From Buddleja alternifolia (Eukaryota > Streptophyta > Magnoliopsida > Lamiales > Scrophulariaceae): 64,000 nt of DNA. Shown piece after piece: positions 33,607 to 43,900 of this stretch (position 1 is the stretch's first letter; every line of letters begins with the position of its first letter). The notes under the pieces were generated by a model. That model saw nothing but the letters and a program-made list of their open reading frames with translations, did not search any database and was not told the DNA's origin. Location of the stretch: NCBI GenBank assembly GCA_019426215.1, contig CM033394.1, forward strand, positions 48,110,423 through 48,174,422. Reading direction: 5' to 3'. Made by a program: the position numbers and the translations under genes.

Positions 33607-33854
33607 TGTTAGAATATATCTTCTAGATTAGAGTATAATTTTTCCTTATCCTATATTTCCTTGTATTTATCTTTATAGCTTAGGATATCTTTCCTTGTAT
33701 TTATCTTTCTTTGTTTATAGCTTATGATATCTTTCCTTGTATTTATCTTTCTTTGTTTATAGCTTAGGATTTACTTGTTTACCAAGTCTATGTAACTTTA
33801 TATATATGTTACTCATCAATACAAGTTTCCTATGGGGTTTTCTCTAATCTAACA
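33607..33854 (+). repeat. Short copia-type LTR
   Basis: 248 bp, TGTTAGAATATATC…CTCTAATCTAACA, with three imperfect tandem copies of TATCTTTCCTTGTATTTATC. It is followed by TAGTATCAAGGTAAAG, a slightly mutated copy of the initiator-Met tRNA primer site (TGGTATCAGAGC) typical of copia elements. No 3' LTR or pol lies in the window, so the element is truncated. Confidence 0.72.
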
Positions 33855-34330
33855 TAGTATCAAGGTAAAGAGTTTTTCTCTCAACCCTCACGATCTCTCG
33901 CTTCCGCCAGCCTCTACCATCGCCGTCCCCGTCCAGCTCTCTATTTTTTCCCTTTTTTTTTTCTCTCTTTCCCACACACAACAATGGCAGCCCACCACTC
34001 TTTGTGCAGTGCATCTTCTGCCAACAAATCTTTCTTTCTTTTTTTTCTCTTTTTTTTTTCTTTCTCTGCAGTGTTCAGTAGCCGCGAGCCGCCATTTTTT
34101 TTCTCTCTTTTGTCGCCGCGGTCTTGGAGCCACCGCCTTTTTTATTTTATGCCGCCGCATCCGCTCACCCTCGAAAAACGAGGACTAGGAGTCACCATCT
34201 TTTTTATTAAATGCCGCCGTTACTCATCCTTGGAAAACGAGGACTTGGAGCCGCCGATTTTTTATTTCATGACGCCGTCGCTCACCCTTAACCCACAAGG
34301 ACTTTGAACCGCTGCCGCCTCTCTAGGCCA
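33855..34330 (+). other. Copia leader remnant with a tandem peptide-coding repeat
   Basis: Primer site, pyrimidine-rich stretch, then an ATG at 33984 opening a 107-codon frame. From about 34110 to 34310 the DNA is three degenerate units of about 65 bp (CGAGGACTTGGAGCCGCCG … TTTTTTATTT). The encoded protein has no recognised domain and the frame may be chance. Confidence 0.45.
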
Positions 34331-34962
34331 TATATGAAGTACATATATACATCGTAAGACCTTTTAGACTACCTCGAGCACGAAGTTACAAGGCAGATTA
34401 GCGAATAAGTCCCTCATGCAATGATATTTGCATTACACTCCAAGATCTGCGTGTTTTTAATATTCCGGGTAGGGTCGACCCATGACCCGACCCTAATACA
34501 TGCAATCGAGACCGCCTAGTAAGTACACATGTTAGACATCCAGTTAGAGATGTTCCATCCATCATTCACTCTACAATACATAATGGAAACTCTATAAATA
34601 CCTTCATTTATTGAGTGTCACAGACGAATAATTTAAGCAATATTTACTACGAGATATACATCAAGTAGCTACGATTATTCATAGACTTGAGAGTACGATC
34701 CTATAATACAAATATTAGATACTTTCGTAATACGAATCATAGATGTTACAACAATTTTACTTGAACTACGTTTAGACTTGATCCCTGAGAGGTACGTAGG
34801 TAACTTGGTAGTAATCGAGTGCAGGTTATAATCTGAAGAATACGTTCGGTGGTCCGTATACGAGGTCTTATAAACTGAAATAGTGTAGAGTAAAAACCGA
34901 CCTAGATAATTTGGCACCGTCTGTGGAAAACTACTCAAGTGTCGCTAAATTTGACAATAGAG

Positions 34963-35333
34963 ATGGAAGAAGATAATCAGAGGGATAAGCATGTTCGCAC
35001 TGAGGACTCGGTGTTTGCTACGCCAGTGAGGGATGAGGGAGATCCCAGTGAGGGAAAAATAATGCTGACAAGAGGAGAGTTAGATAAATTGATACAGGAG
35101 CGGGTGGATGAGGTGTTGAATCACCTCATGGCATCGGGACCGGTAACTCCGAATGCTCAAAGGGTGCCTGTAACACCTTTGGCGCCTAAGAGATTTTTTT
35201 CAAGGACAAGAAAGAACGAATGCAGAGCCTAAGAAGAAGGGGAAAGTTGCTGCAGGACCGCAATCTGATGAAGAGATTGATAGTAGGGCAGATGTCACTA
35301 TATCACCAATCGAACACAATAAATGCTAGGGTC
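34963..35333 (+). pseudogene. Tat-like gag, N-terminal part
   Basis: From the ATG at 34963 (MEEDNQRDKHVRTEDSVFAT): GEGKIMLTRGEL-like acidic and polar stretch, then RVDEVLNHLMASGP. A frame change near 35200 and then a stop end it. It leads into the duplicated block TTTGTGACGACGTTG (35334-35348), the first copy of the gag sequence that continues at 35603. Confidence 0.65.
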
Positions 35334-35602
35334 TTTGTGACGACGTTGCTTGAGCAGTCGTACTGATCTTTTGTATAATTCTCTATACAACATTACAAAT
35401 CTCGTTGTTTTGTGCACAACTTTTCTAGCTTCAGCTTTATCGTCAGGTAATTCATCTTTGACCAAATAGTTCGTAATTGCATCCTTCCACGAAGGCTCAT
35501 CCATGATTGGCGTTATCAGGATTGTTGCCTCTATCTCCGAATGCTCTGCCACCAATAGAGTTACCTTCCTACTATTCAGTCCCACAATCTGATTCGCAAG
35601 CT
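35298..35602 (-). pseudogene. Inverted Tat-like pol fragment inside gag
   Basis: On the minus strand the frame reads WKDAITNYLVKDELPDDKAE, ARKVVHKTTRFVMLYRELYK, which matches the RNase H-integrase linker of Tat-type elements (usual pattern W..PI..YL..G.LP.D..EAR.....A..Y....LY+R). It lies opposite in direction to the surrounding gag and between two copies of TTTGTGACGACGTTG (35334-35348 and 35603-35617). Confidence 0.72.
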
Positions 35603-36378
35603 TTTGTGACGACGTTGGTTGGGCATGCTCAAGATTGGTTCACTAGCCAACAACCTGGTTCAATAGTGACCTACGAGCAATTAATTAAAAAATTCGAGAA
35701 TCACTTTGCAGCAAATAAGAAAGCCAAGAAATCTGTATATTCTATGTTGGGATTCAAGGAAGGTCCTAATGAAAGCTTGAGGGAGTTTGTGCATCGATTT
35801 AATCAGGAAATTTTAGAAATACCAGAATTAACTCATGATCTTTTAGTAATATTTCTTTTGTTGGCATTGAAAAAAGGTACATTGGCATCTGCTCTAGCTC
35901 GACGCCCGCCAAAGGATCAAGAAGAATTGATGCAACTGAAGAACAATGCATCAATGAGGAAGAAATGAATCTATCAAAAGATTCTGAGGCTCTTAAGCCC
36001 ACAAATGATCAAAGAGATTGAAAAAAAATAGCGATCGACAAGAAGAGTCAAGGTCTGGGAAGAACCATGAACGACCTCGTCGATACGCAAAGTATGAACA
36101 GTACACCCCTTTGAATACTTCAAGAGGAATGGTATTAATGGCCGTGCAGCACCTAAATGCTATTCAGTGGCCAAAACTAATGAAACCGAGGCCAAGAGCA
36201 AATCCAAATAAATATTGTCAGTTTCATAAGGACAAAGGCCACGATACTGAAGATTGCTATCAGCTGAAAGATGAACTTGAACGATTGATAAAAGATGGTG
36301 TTTTGAATGATTTCATTGATCGTACTCTTGCGGAAGTAAGAGCTGCCGAGGCCAACCGCATTAAAGAGGTAAGATGAT
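35603..36378 (+). pseudogene. Tat-like gag core and zinc knuckle
   Basis: FVTTLVGHAQDWFTSQQPGS, YEQLIKKFENHFAANKKAKK, ESLREFVHRFNQEILEIPEL and ALARRPPKDQEELM are the Tat gag core. After a stop at 35966-35968 a second frame (36018-36377) carries the zinc-knuckle-like YCQFHKDKGHDTEDCYQLK and LERLIKDGVLNDFIDR. The latter block binds element RNA in this family. Confidence 0.8.
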
Positions 36379-37256
36379 CACAGAGTAGGTCACTTGATCG
36401 ATCTCAATATCGAGGGAACGATGATCGATATCATGACAATCGGAGCCATGGCAATAGTCATTATGATAGGCCTCGGAATGATGAATATCGTCGAAATGAT
36501 AATTATCGACAAAACGATGATAAGAGAGAGAATGATAATCATCATCGTGAAGATCGACAGAAAGAATCTGCCAATGTGGCAAGGGAAGAGATACACAATA
36601 TTGCAGGTGGACCAGCTGGAGGAGACTCGTCTAATGCGAGGAAAAGAAATAAGAGGGAGATGCATGGCAATCACTATCGTCAGGAGCCTACGAGGGTCTT
36701 TTCTGTACATAGGATTGACCAACCAATAGCTTTTGACGATAGGGATTACGAGGGCATGATTCTTCCCCATAACGATCCAATGGTGATAACAATGGATATG
36801 GCAAACTTTACGGTACACAATGTTTTGGTTGATACTGGAAGTTCAGCAGATATAATTTTTTGGGATGTACTGCAAAAGATGGACTTGAGAAAAGTGAACC
36901 TACGATCGGTGAATACCCCTCTTATGGGATTCACCGGTTCACATATTATGCCGAAAGGGTCGATTGAACTCGATGTTTCGTTGGGATCAGTTCCAAAGAG
37001 GAAGACATTGCGAGTCACTTTTCTGGTTGTCGACACTCCTTTTGCTTATAACATGATTGTGGGCAGGCCTATGCTAAATATGTTTGGTGCTATTGTGTTA
37101 ACTCCGCACTTGAAAATGAAGTTCAAAACCAGAGATGGTATTGGCGAAGTGAGGGAAAATCAGTTAGAGGCTCGTGACTGCTATTCCACCTCGTTAACGA
37201 TGAATTCGAGCAAGAAGAGGAAGAGGGGAAGTTATGAGGGTGAATGTCATTGATGA
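36379..37256 (+). pseudogene. Tat-like aspartic protease
   Basis: The linker of 36379-36570 is a run of GATGATAATC-type repeats (polar, Asp/Arg/His-rich). The frame 36576-37253 holds INTIAGGP-like IHNIAGGPAGGDSS, ITMDMANFTVHNVLVDTGSS with the active site DTGSSAD, LMGFTGSHIMPKGSIEL and VDTPFAYNMIVGRPMLN. The catalytic triad and the flap region are intact; the domain would process the polyprotein. Confidence 0.82.
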
Positions 37257-37302
37257 AGATTCTGAAGTATTGATGAAACAAATGGATAAGAAGTAGAAAA
37301 GG

Positions 37303-37590
37303 GTGGATATGAGAGTTCAACCCGTGGTACACAAGATAATTCAGCTTTTTGAGAGTGATCCCGAAAAAACTATGAGGATTGGCAGGCAGTTGAGCCCTAC
37401 GATGGAGTCAAAACTGATAAAATTTCTCAAAGCCAACTCTGATATTTTTGCTTGGAAAGCTGCTGATTTCCAAGGTATTGACCCATCGGTAATTGTTCAT
37501 CGTCTGAATGTTGATCCCGATGCAAAACCAGTTCGTCAGAAATGCAGGAACATTGGCCCCGATTGAGATGCTATAATTGAAGATGAACTT
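37303..37590 (+). pseudogene. Tat-like reverse transcriptase, first part only
   Basis: LIKFLKANSDIFAWKAADF and GIDPSVIVHRLNVDPDAKPV are the N-terminal RT blocks of Tat elements. A TGA at 37564-37566 interrupts, and sequence is lost from about 37590, where the poly(T) of the SINE begins. Confidence 0.8.
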
Positions 37591-37591
37591 C

Positions 37592-37800
37592 TTCTTTTTT
37601 TTTTTTTTAGTGAATCAATAAATGATACAAGTCACGAATATCAAATAGGAATAAATTACAATAAATTATTACAATCAACTAAAAACTATTATGAAAGTAG
37701 AAAAAGGCTCACATGCCGTCAATGGGAGTCGAACCCAAAATCTCTGGCATCTTGAGGTGTCAACTTTGCTAATAAAGCTAGGGTTTATCAGTTTACATTA
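37592..37800 (-). mobile_element. Probable tRNA-derived SINE
   Basis: Read on the minus strand it has an A-box-like TTAGCAAAGTTGA (37760-37772), a perfect B box GGTTCGACTCC (37725-37735) 24 bases further on, a body of about 120 bases and a 3' A-tract (the poly(T) at 37594-37608 on the plus strand). This is the layout of a pol III SINE. Clear TSDs were not found, and it directly abuts the truncated RT. Confidence 0.62.
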
Positions 37801-38084
37801 TTGTCTTTGAATACCGTGATTGGAATTCCATAAAGTAACTTGATTAGTACATATATGACCTTAATTGTTTTATGTCAAATTCATATTTTAAAGGGAATGA
37901 CAGAAAGATAAAAGTATTAATTATAGAAAATGGAGCGCTTGGAGAGAGAGATGGCATATAAAATGCCAAATTTTGCTTTAGTTATGGGAAGAAAAATATT
38001 ATTCTGAAAATGAAACCAATTAAGGGAAGCAATTCAAGCATATGTAGATAAATTTTAGGTGAGCAATCGCGAAGGAACTTGATT
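37801..38084. other. Gap without recognised features
   Basis: AT-rich; nothing recognised. Confidence 0.4.
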
Positions 38085-38530
38085 ATAGTCGTCTCATAAC
38101 TTTGACTTAGTTCAATTTTGGTCACATTCATTACAGATTTCTCACATTTAGTCTTATAACTTTCAAAATGTTTCACATATAGTCCCAATCAAAATTTTCA
38201 TCCAAAATTTAATGGTCAACTCTATTAGTCAATCTTTCGATCGATTTTTTCGAAGTGATTTTGTGCATAAGTGGCACATTATATTAAATAAAAATATCGT
38301 AATAATGAATATGATCTGTATGTGAGTGCATTTATGCACGAATCCCCCCCCAAAAATTGATCAAAGGATTGACTAACAGAGTTGACGTTCAAATTTTGGA
38401 TGAAAACTTCGGTTAGAACTAAATGTGAGATATTTTGAAAGTTATAGGACTAAATGTGAAAAATTCGTAATAAATGGGACCAAAATTAAACTAGGTCAAA
38501 GTTATGGGACGAAAAAATGCAATTTTCCCT
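38085..38530. mobile_element. Inverted-repeat element (long-TIR MITE or MULE-like)
   Basis: Arms of about 160 bp (38088-38250 and 38360-38525) are imperfect reverse complements (CATAACTTTGACTTAGTT against AACTAGGTCAAAGTTATG in reverse). The right end CAATTTTCCC resembles the termini of the element at 39339-40139. No frame inside. TSD not determined. Confidence 0.7.
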
Positions 38531-38582
38531 AAGTCATAAATTCATTGGCTCTATTTGCAGAAAGGAATTTCATCGAAAATCA

Positions 38583-38993
38583 TGGCTGTGTTTGCTTTTA
38601 TTTTGGGGGTTTTTTTGGTGAAAATTTTGGTGAAAAAGTTTCTTGGGAGTTATGTATTTTGATGAAAATGTGTTTGATTTTATTTTCAGAAGAGACAAAA
38701 GTTACTGTAGCAGTCAAATCATGCAAATTTTTGTTTGAAAAGTTGTGTTTATAATTAGTTAATGATTGAAAAATATAATATAATATAAGTTTTAAATGAT
38801 TATAATATTATGGTTATATATATTGTAGTTGATGTAATGAGTAGGCACCCTAAAGTAGACACAAATAGGGAGACACTAGCTGACAGATTATTTGACCAAA
38901 AAAGTCCTTTTGGTCAAAAAAATATAAAGCAAACAAGTTTTGACCAAAAATTTTAGGCAAAATATGTTTGAAGACAAAAACAAACACAGCCCA
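38583..38993. mobile_element. Small TIR element (MITE)
   Basis: Terminal inverted repeats GGCTGTGTTTGCTTTTATTTT and, in reverse, GGCTGTGTTTGTTTTTGTCTT. The interior is AT-rich and non-coding. Both ends are flanked by CAT, a possible 3-bp TSD. The ends resemble Harbinger- or hAT-type MITEs; the superfamily is uncertain. Confidence 0.62.
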
Positions 38994-39099
38994 TATTATT
39001 CAAAAATTGTGTGCTAAGTTTTATTATTTTTAACTACTTATTTTTCTCATATTATTGAGGCTACCTATCATATCACTTTCTAGTTCATTATAATATATT

Positions 39100-39338
39100 A
39101 ATAAAGTCTAATATATTAGCTTATCACTTTCTCATCCTCGTCCACTTCTTATCTAGACTAGCTAGGGTTAGATTGTAGGTAACATTTGCGATCTCTTAGT
39201 TTGATATATTTGTGTAGGGCCTGTGCAACGACAATTGACCTTGCGGCAGGCGTGAAACGTGGTATTTAGGTGGTTGTACGATATAAGGGTTTGAGTAACA
39301 CATTTCTAAAAGTTACAACTTTTTAGCATAGTTTCAAA
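39100..39338. repeat. Dispersed repeat copy R2, left piece
   Basis: TCCTCGTCCACTTCTTAT, GACTAGCTAGGGTTAGATT, TTGCGGCAGGCGTGAAAC and GGTTGTACGATATA match 61380-61540. The copy resumes after the inverted-repeat element at 40140. Confidence 0.72.
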
Positions 39339-40139
39339 GGGAAAATTGCACTTTTGGTCCCGTAAGAGTCGGCTCAAAATACTTTTAGTCTCATAGGACT
39401 TTTTTTGACATTTTTAATCCCATAAGAGTGAAAAAGTGACACTTTTGGTCCCAAATCTCACTTTTGGTCCCGTAGGAGTGGCGAGTGGATTTCACTCGCC
39501 ATTAAAAAAAAGAATTCAAAAAAAAATCAAAAATATTAATAAAATAATAAAAAACAAAAAAAAGAAAAAGAAGATGAACAATGATTCGCGAATCACTGTT
39601 CATCTTCTTCACCCCCCAAACCCGCCCCCCCCTCCCCGCCTTCCCCCGTAACACACCCCATCTCCACTGTCGCCGCCACCGACGGCGATGGAGGTGGCGG
39701 TGGAGCAGCGGGGGTGGGGGGAGGGGGGGCGGTGGTGCTGGGTCTTCCCTCCCCCCCAAAACATGACCCCCCCCCACCACTTCTAAACACTCGCCTGCGA
39801 TGGAGGGTGCCGGCCATGGAGTTGGCGGCGGTGGTGGGGGCATCGTGGCGGCGAGGCGCGGGTGGGATGGTGTGGGGTTGTGTTGGGGAAGTTCATCTTC
39901 TTTATTTTTTCTTTTTTTTTGTTTTTGTTTTTTATTTATTTAATTAATTTTTGAATTATTTTTTGATTTTCTTTTTTTGATGAACAATCGAATTCACGCG
40001 CCCGGGCGAGCGTGTGTTACACGCGGCACTCCTATGGGACCAAAAATGAGATTTGGGACCAAAAGTGTCACTTTTTCAATCCTATGGGACTAAAAGTGTT
40101 TTGGATCGACTCCTACGGGACCAAAAGTGAATTTTTCCC
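39339..40139. mobile_element. MULE-like TIR element, 801 bp, with GC-rich core
   Basis: Ends GGGAAAATTGCACTTTTGG and, in reverse, GGGAAAAATTCACTTTTGG; arms of about 150 bp. Flanks TAGTTTCAAA (39329-39338) and TAGTTTTAAA (40140-40149) are a 10-bp TSD with one mismatch, in the 8-11 bp range of Mutator-like elements. The core 39600-39880 is strongly GC-rich and unlike the AT-rich arms, as if captured from elsewhere (Pack-MULE style); long open frames on both strands there are low-complexity Pro/Arg/Gly and identify no gene. Confidence 0.78.
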
Positions 40140-40345
40140 TAGTTTTAAACTTTCGATCCTAAAATTGGTACCAAAACTAAAGTCACATGTTTGATTCCAA
40201 GAGATTCAATTATTGACAAGGGGATTGTGGGTATGTGCCGTAGCAATGAACCTTGTGGCAACTCCCGGTGAGAGGATTGTTGGGCGTGTTTTGCACGACT
40301 CCCCTAGTGGCGGAATCATATTTGAAACATGACACTTGGGCACAT
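40140..40345. repeat. Dispersed repeat copy R2, right piece
   Basis: TTCGATCCTAAAATTGGTACC and AACTCCCGGTGAGAGGATTG continue the R-family; related sequence at 61600-61690 and 29895-29960. Confidence 0.6.
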
Positions 40346-40841
40346 CTTAGTTGTATATATTGAATTTTTTTCCTTCCTTTCTCTTGAACATAGGTTGATT
40401 TGAGCGAATTATGTAAGTCCTTGATTTGAGCGAATTATGTAAGTCCTTGTATCTAATTTTAATTTGTATTCTTGATTCTTTCTTTATTCTTAAAGGATCA
40501 TATTTCAACATGTAGACATATTTGAGTTGATTAATATATGTAGGTTGTCTTAGTCACCTAGAAAAATGGTTGTCTTTGTGCAATTTTATGGCCAGTTGAA
40601 ATCAAGAGAAACAATATTATATATGATCATTTCCATCAGACCAACAATTCTAGCATAAACCTCGATCATTGGTTAAAAACATGTTATAAGATGCAATAAA
40701 AAGGTCGAATTTGAATGATCAAAATTTTACACACAAATACCAAATGTAAGTTAAAAACATGCTCCTCTATTAATCAGATTTAAATCTTCATTTTGTAACA
40801 AAAATTTTCAGTGCCTATATTTTCTTGGAATAATTTTCACA
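40346..40841. other. Region downstream of the receptor kinase gene
   Basis: AT-rich. A 29-base direct repeat (TTGATTTGAGCGAATTATGT and flanks) at 40395-40450. No gene. Confidence 0.45.
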
Positions 40842-40847
40842 TTTATT
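40842..40847 (-). promoter_or_regulatory. Candidate poly(A) signal of the receptor kinase gene
   Basis: AATAAA on the minus strand, about 115 bases after the stop codon. Confidence 0.5.
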
Positions 40848-40962
40848 GATCAAATCGATGCTTCTGAGATCCATCCGGCCAAGCAAGATACAAAGCCTAT
40901 GGATGCTTTGCTTCACTTGTACACTAAATGACAAGCCACAAATACAGTCTACCAAATCAATG

Positions 40963-43900
40963 TCACCTGGGATAGAAAATACTATGTGAAATGTTGGCAA
41001 CTGAAGCAGAGTTTCCATCCTCGAGGGATGATAACGGGTGTTCACTTGTGTTGTTAAGTTCCATTGTACTATCATCCATGAAAGGGGGACTAGATGGTGC
41101 AGGAAGTTGTTCTTTCTTTACTAGCATTTCTAGTACCTTTGACATGGATGGTCTTAATGTAGGATTTTCTTGGGTGCACAAGAGCCCAATGTGAACCACT
41201 CGGGAAATCTCGTTTATAACATTGATGTTGTGGTAATTATGCAACATTAGGTTTGGGTCGAAAAGCTCTTCGACTGAACTTTGTTTGAAATGCTTCCATG
41301 CCTGATTCATTAAAAAAAAAAAACAGGATGTTAAATTTGAATGATAAAATCTTATAGATTGAACGCCTTTAGGACTTACAATAGTTGTTAATAAGTTGTC
41401 AGGGTATTCTGAGGTGTTACTTCCGTTGTTTTGTATACCTGAGACAATTTCCAATAAAACCACACCAAAACTATAAACATCTGCCTTTTCTGTCAAGTGG
41501 CCATAGGCTATGTATTCTGGGGCCATGTATCCCCTGCAGATTATAAATTCAAGAAAAATTATAGGATTAAGCTTTGCCACGAATTTGTTTATAAGGTTCA
41601 TTAGAAGAACTGATAAGATTATACATTGTGATGTCTTCTGACTCGTCATATTCTCATTCATAGGATCACAACTTCATTTAAATACTACCACAAAATGTCT
41701 CAAGAAAACTAGTAAAGCTAGACTATTTTAATGTTTTTGCTCGAATTACCGATAAAAGGGTAAGAGATTGATAAACTCACAATGTTCCTGCTATGACTGT
41801 GCTAATATGACTCTTATCTTCTTGGAAAGACCTCGCCAACCCAAAATCAGCAATTTTAGCACGTAGTCTCGAGTCCAAGAGAATATTGCTTGCTTTTATG
41901 TCTCTGTGAATAATTCGTGCTTTTGTATTCTCGTGGAGGTAAGCCAAACCCCTTGTTGTTCCTATAATTATCTCAAATCTTTTCTCCCAACTTAGTGCTT
42001 TGCCTTTGTCCGAATCTGTCAATCGATGGACAAAAATTACACTAATTACAAAACAACCTTAAAAATTTCAAAAAGTGGTTCCAGTTCTAAACCAAAAACC
42101 TACAACTTACCAAAGATGAAGCAATCTAGGCTCTTGTTTGGCAAAAACTCATACACAAGAAGACTTTCGGGTCCCGAGCAACTACACCCCAACAACCGGA
42201 CTAGATTGATGTGCTCGACACTGCTAATAATGTTTACTTCGTTGTAGAAATCTGCTGCTCTGTTTTTGTTGTTAAAGAAAAGCCTCTTTACAGCAATGTC
42301 TCTTCCATCTACCAAAACCCCCTGCAATAATTTTTTTCTTCTAATTTTAGACATCAATGTGCATATATAGATAATATATTGGTATCTTACACTGGCATTC
42401 TTGGTCAGGCTCAAAATATCCTAGATGGGGACCATATGTGATCCCCATTTATACAATTTTGTACCTTATATACTGTGCCAAATCCACCCCGCCCAATCTT
42501 GTTGGCTTCATCAAAAGAAGCAGTAGCTTTTTCAAGGGTGGAATATTTGAAGTTCAAACTGCTATCATGAAGGGTTTTCAGTAATTTACTTGCATCACCT
42601 GAATCAGGAAAAAATTGGAGAATTTGATTTTTCCAATTTTTATAGAATGAAACAAGAAATAAAGAACATATATATCGGATATATAGGAATAAAGATTTAT
42701 GTGGTTCGTCCAAATCAGACTCCACAATGGAAAAAAAACATTTTAGTTTTTAGCCAAAGATTTTAGAACATGCCACAATAGTTTCACAAAGGATAAATTA
42801 TATTTAATTAACGTTATACCCTTTCTCTTTTTTTCAATGATCTTTTGCTTCCATATATAAATTCCAATAACGGCTCCGGTTACCAAAATAGTTGCTGCGC
42901 TAGCAGCTGCTATTCCAATAACTATTACTCTACCTGCAAATCAAAAGGCTAAAATTAGGCTACAAATTAGTTAATGTTAGGAAGATATGTGGCTTTAGCA
43001 GCACAGCACATGTAGGAAAGCCAACAAGAAGGATTCGATTGGTTTACACGACTATTATAGACATTGTTGATATGAGATTGCACTATTCATTATTAAATAC
43101 GTTTAACTTATTGTTTGTTTGGTTTGTTGGATGAGAGAATAAGATAAAAAAAATCATTTTGATGGGGTATGTGGACTGATTAAGAGAAAAAGTCAAAGAA
43201 ACGAAGATCAAGTGAAGCAGGATTCACGCCCGAACGTGAGGATGGCAACGTTCGGACCTGCCATACAGAAAGGTTTCAGTTTTTGGAGCTTGAGTCACAT
43301 TCGAACGTGGTGCATCACACTATTCAAATTTCGCATGCAGAAGGTTTTAAGAAATTGACAAATTTTGACACCCGAATGTGGATGATGATGACATTCGAAC
43401 GTCAGGACAGGCATACTTCAACTTGGGCAGCAAGTAAACGCGGTTTGACCCAGTTTTAGGCTAGGTTTGAGTTAAAACTTCCTAATGTGTTTTGAAGACT
43501 CTTAAGACTTTATTAGGATATATATTCACATTATATCCTTGTAATATGTATCTCTCATCATACAATCAATAAAACCTCTAGTGTAGCACGTGGACGTAAG
43601 CATTCTTGGCCGAACCACGTAAATCTTGTGTCTTGCTTTTTTATTCACTTTTATTCATTTATGCGCACTGATTCCTAACAAATGGAATTGGAGCATGGGT
43701 TATAGAGATCTGTGTGAAACAATGGCGTCTGAAGAGGGAAAAGTGAAGATGGACAAATTTGATGGAAATGATTTTGGATTCTAGTGAATACAGATGGAGG
43801 ATTATTTGTACCAGAAGAAGCTCCATCAACCATTATCAGGGAAGAAGCTTAAAAAGATGTCAGACGAGGATCAGAAATTATTGGGTAGGCAAACCCTAGG

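Larger units (their letters stand above)
34331..37590 (+). mobile_element. Ty3/gypsy fragment, Tat-like, rearranged and truncated
   Basis: Part of a 5' LTR with a TATA box (CTCTATAAATACC near 34590), a primer site TGGCACCGTCTGTGG at 34912-34926 as in Tat/Ogre/Retand elements, gag, protease and the start of reverse transcriptase. It stops at about 37590 where a SINE begins. A reverse-strand piece of a related pol lies inside gag (35349-35602). The left LTR boundary is not visible. Confidence 0.8.

Noticed and set aside
33443..33631. Glycine/tryptophan-rich frame
   Set aside because: Purely the G-rich end of a dispersed repeat, also present non-coding in copy B.
36361..36818. Minus-strand frames rich in His/Asp/Tyr or Ile
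   Set aside because: Shadows of the polar GATGATAATC repeats of the Tat-like gag-protease linker.
37725..37772. Functional tRNA gene
   Set aside because: A and B boxes are present but there is no acceptor stem or anticodon arm; SINE fits better.
39502..39947. Overlapping Pro-, Arg- and Gly-rich frames on both strands
   Set aside because: GC-rich low-complexity core of a TIR element; open on both strands by composition.
40963..42725. Treating the kinase part and the DUF26 part (51836-52616) as two separate genes
   Set aside because: Splice sites and phases join exactly across the 8.9-kb intron, and the order matches the CRK family.
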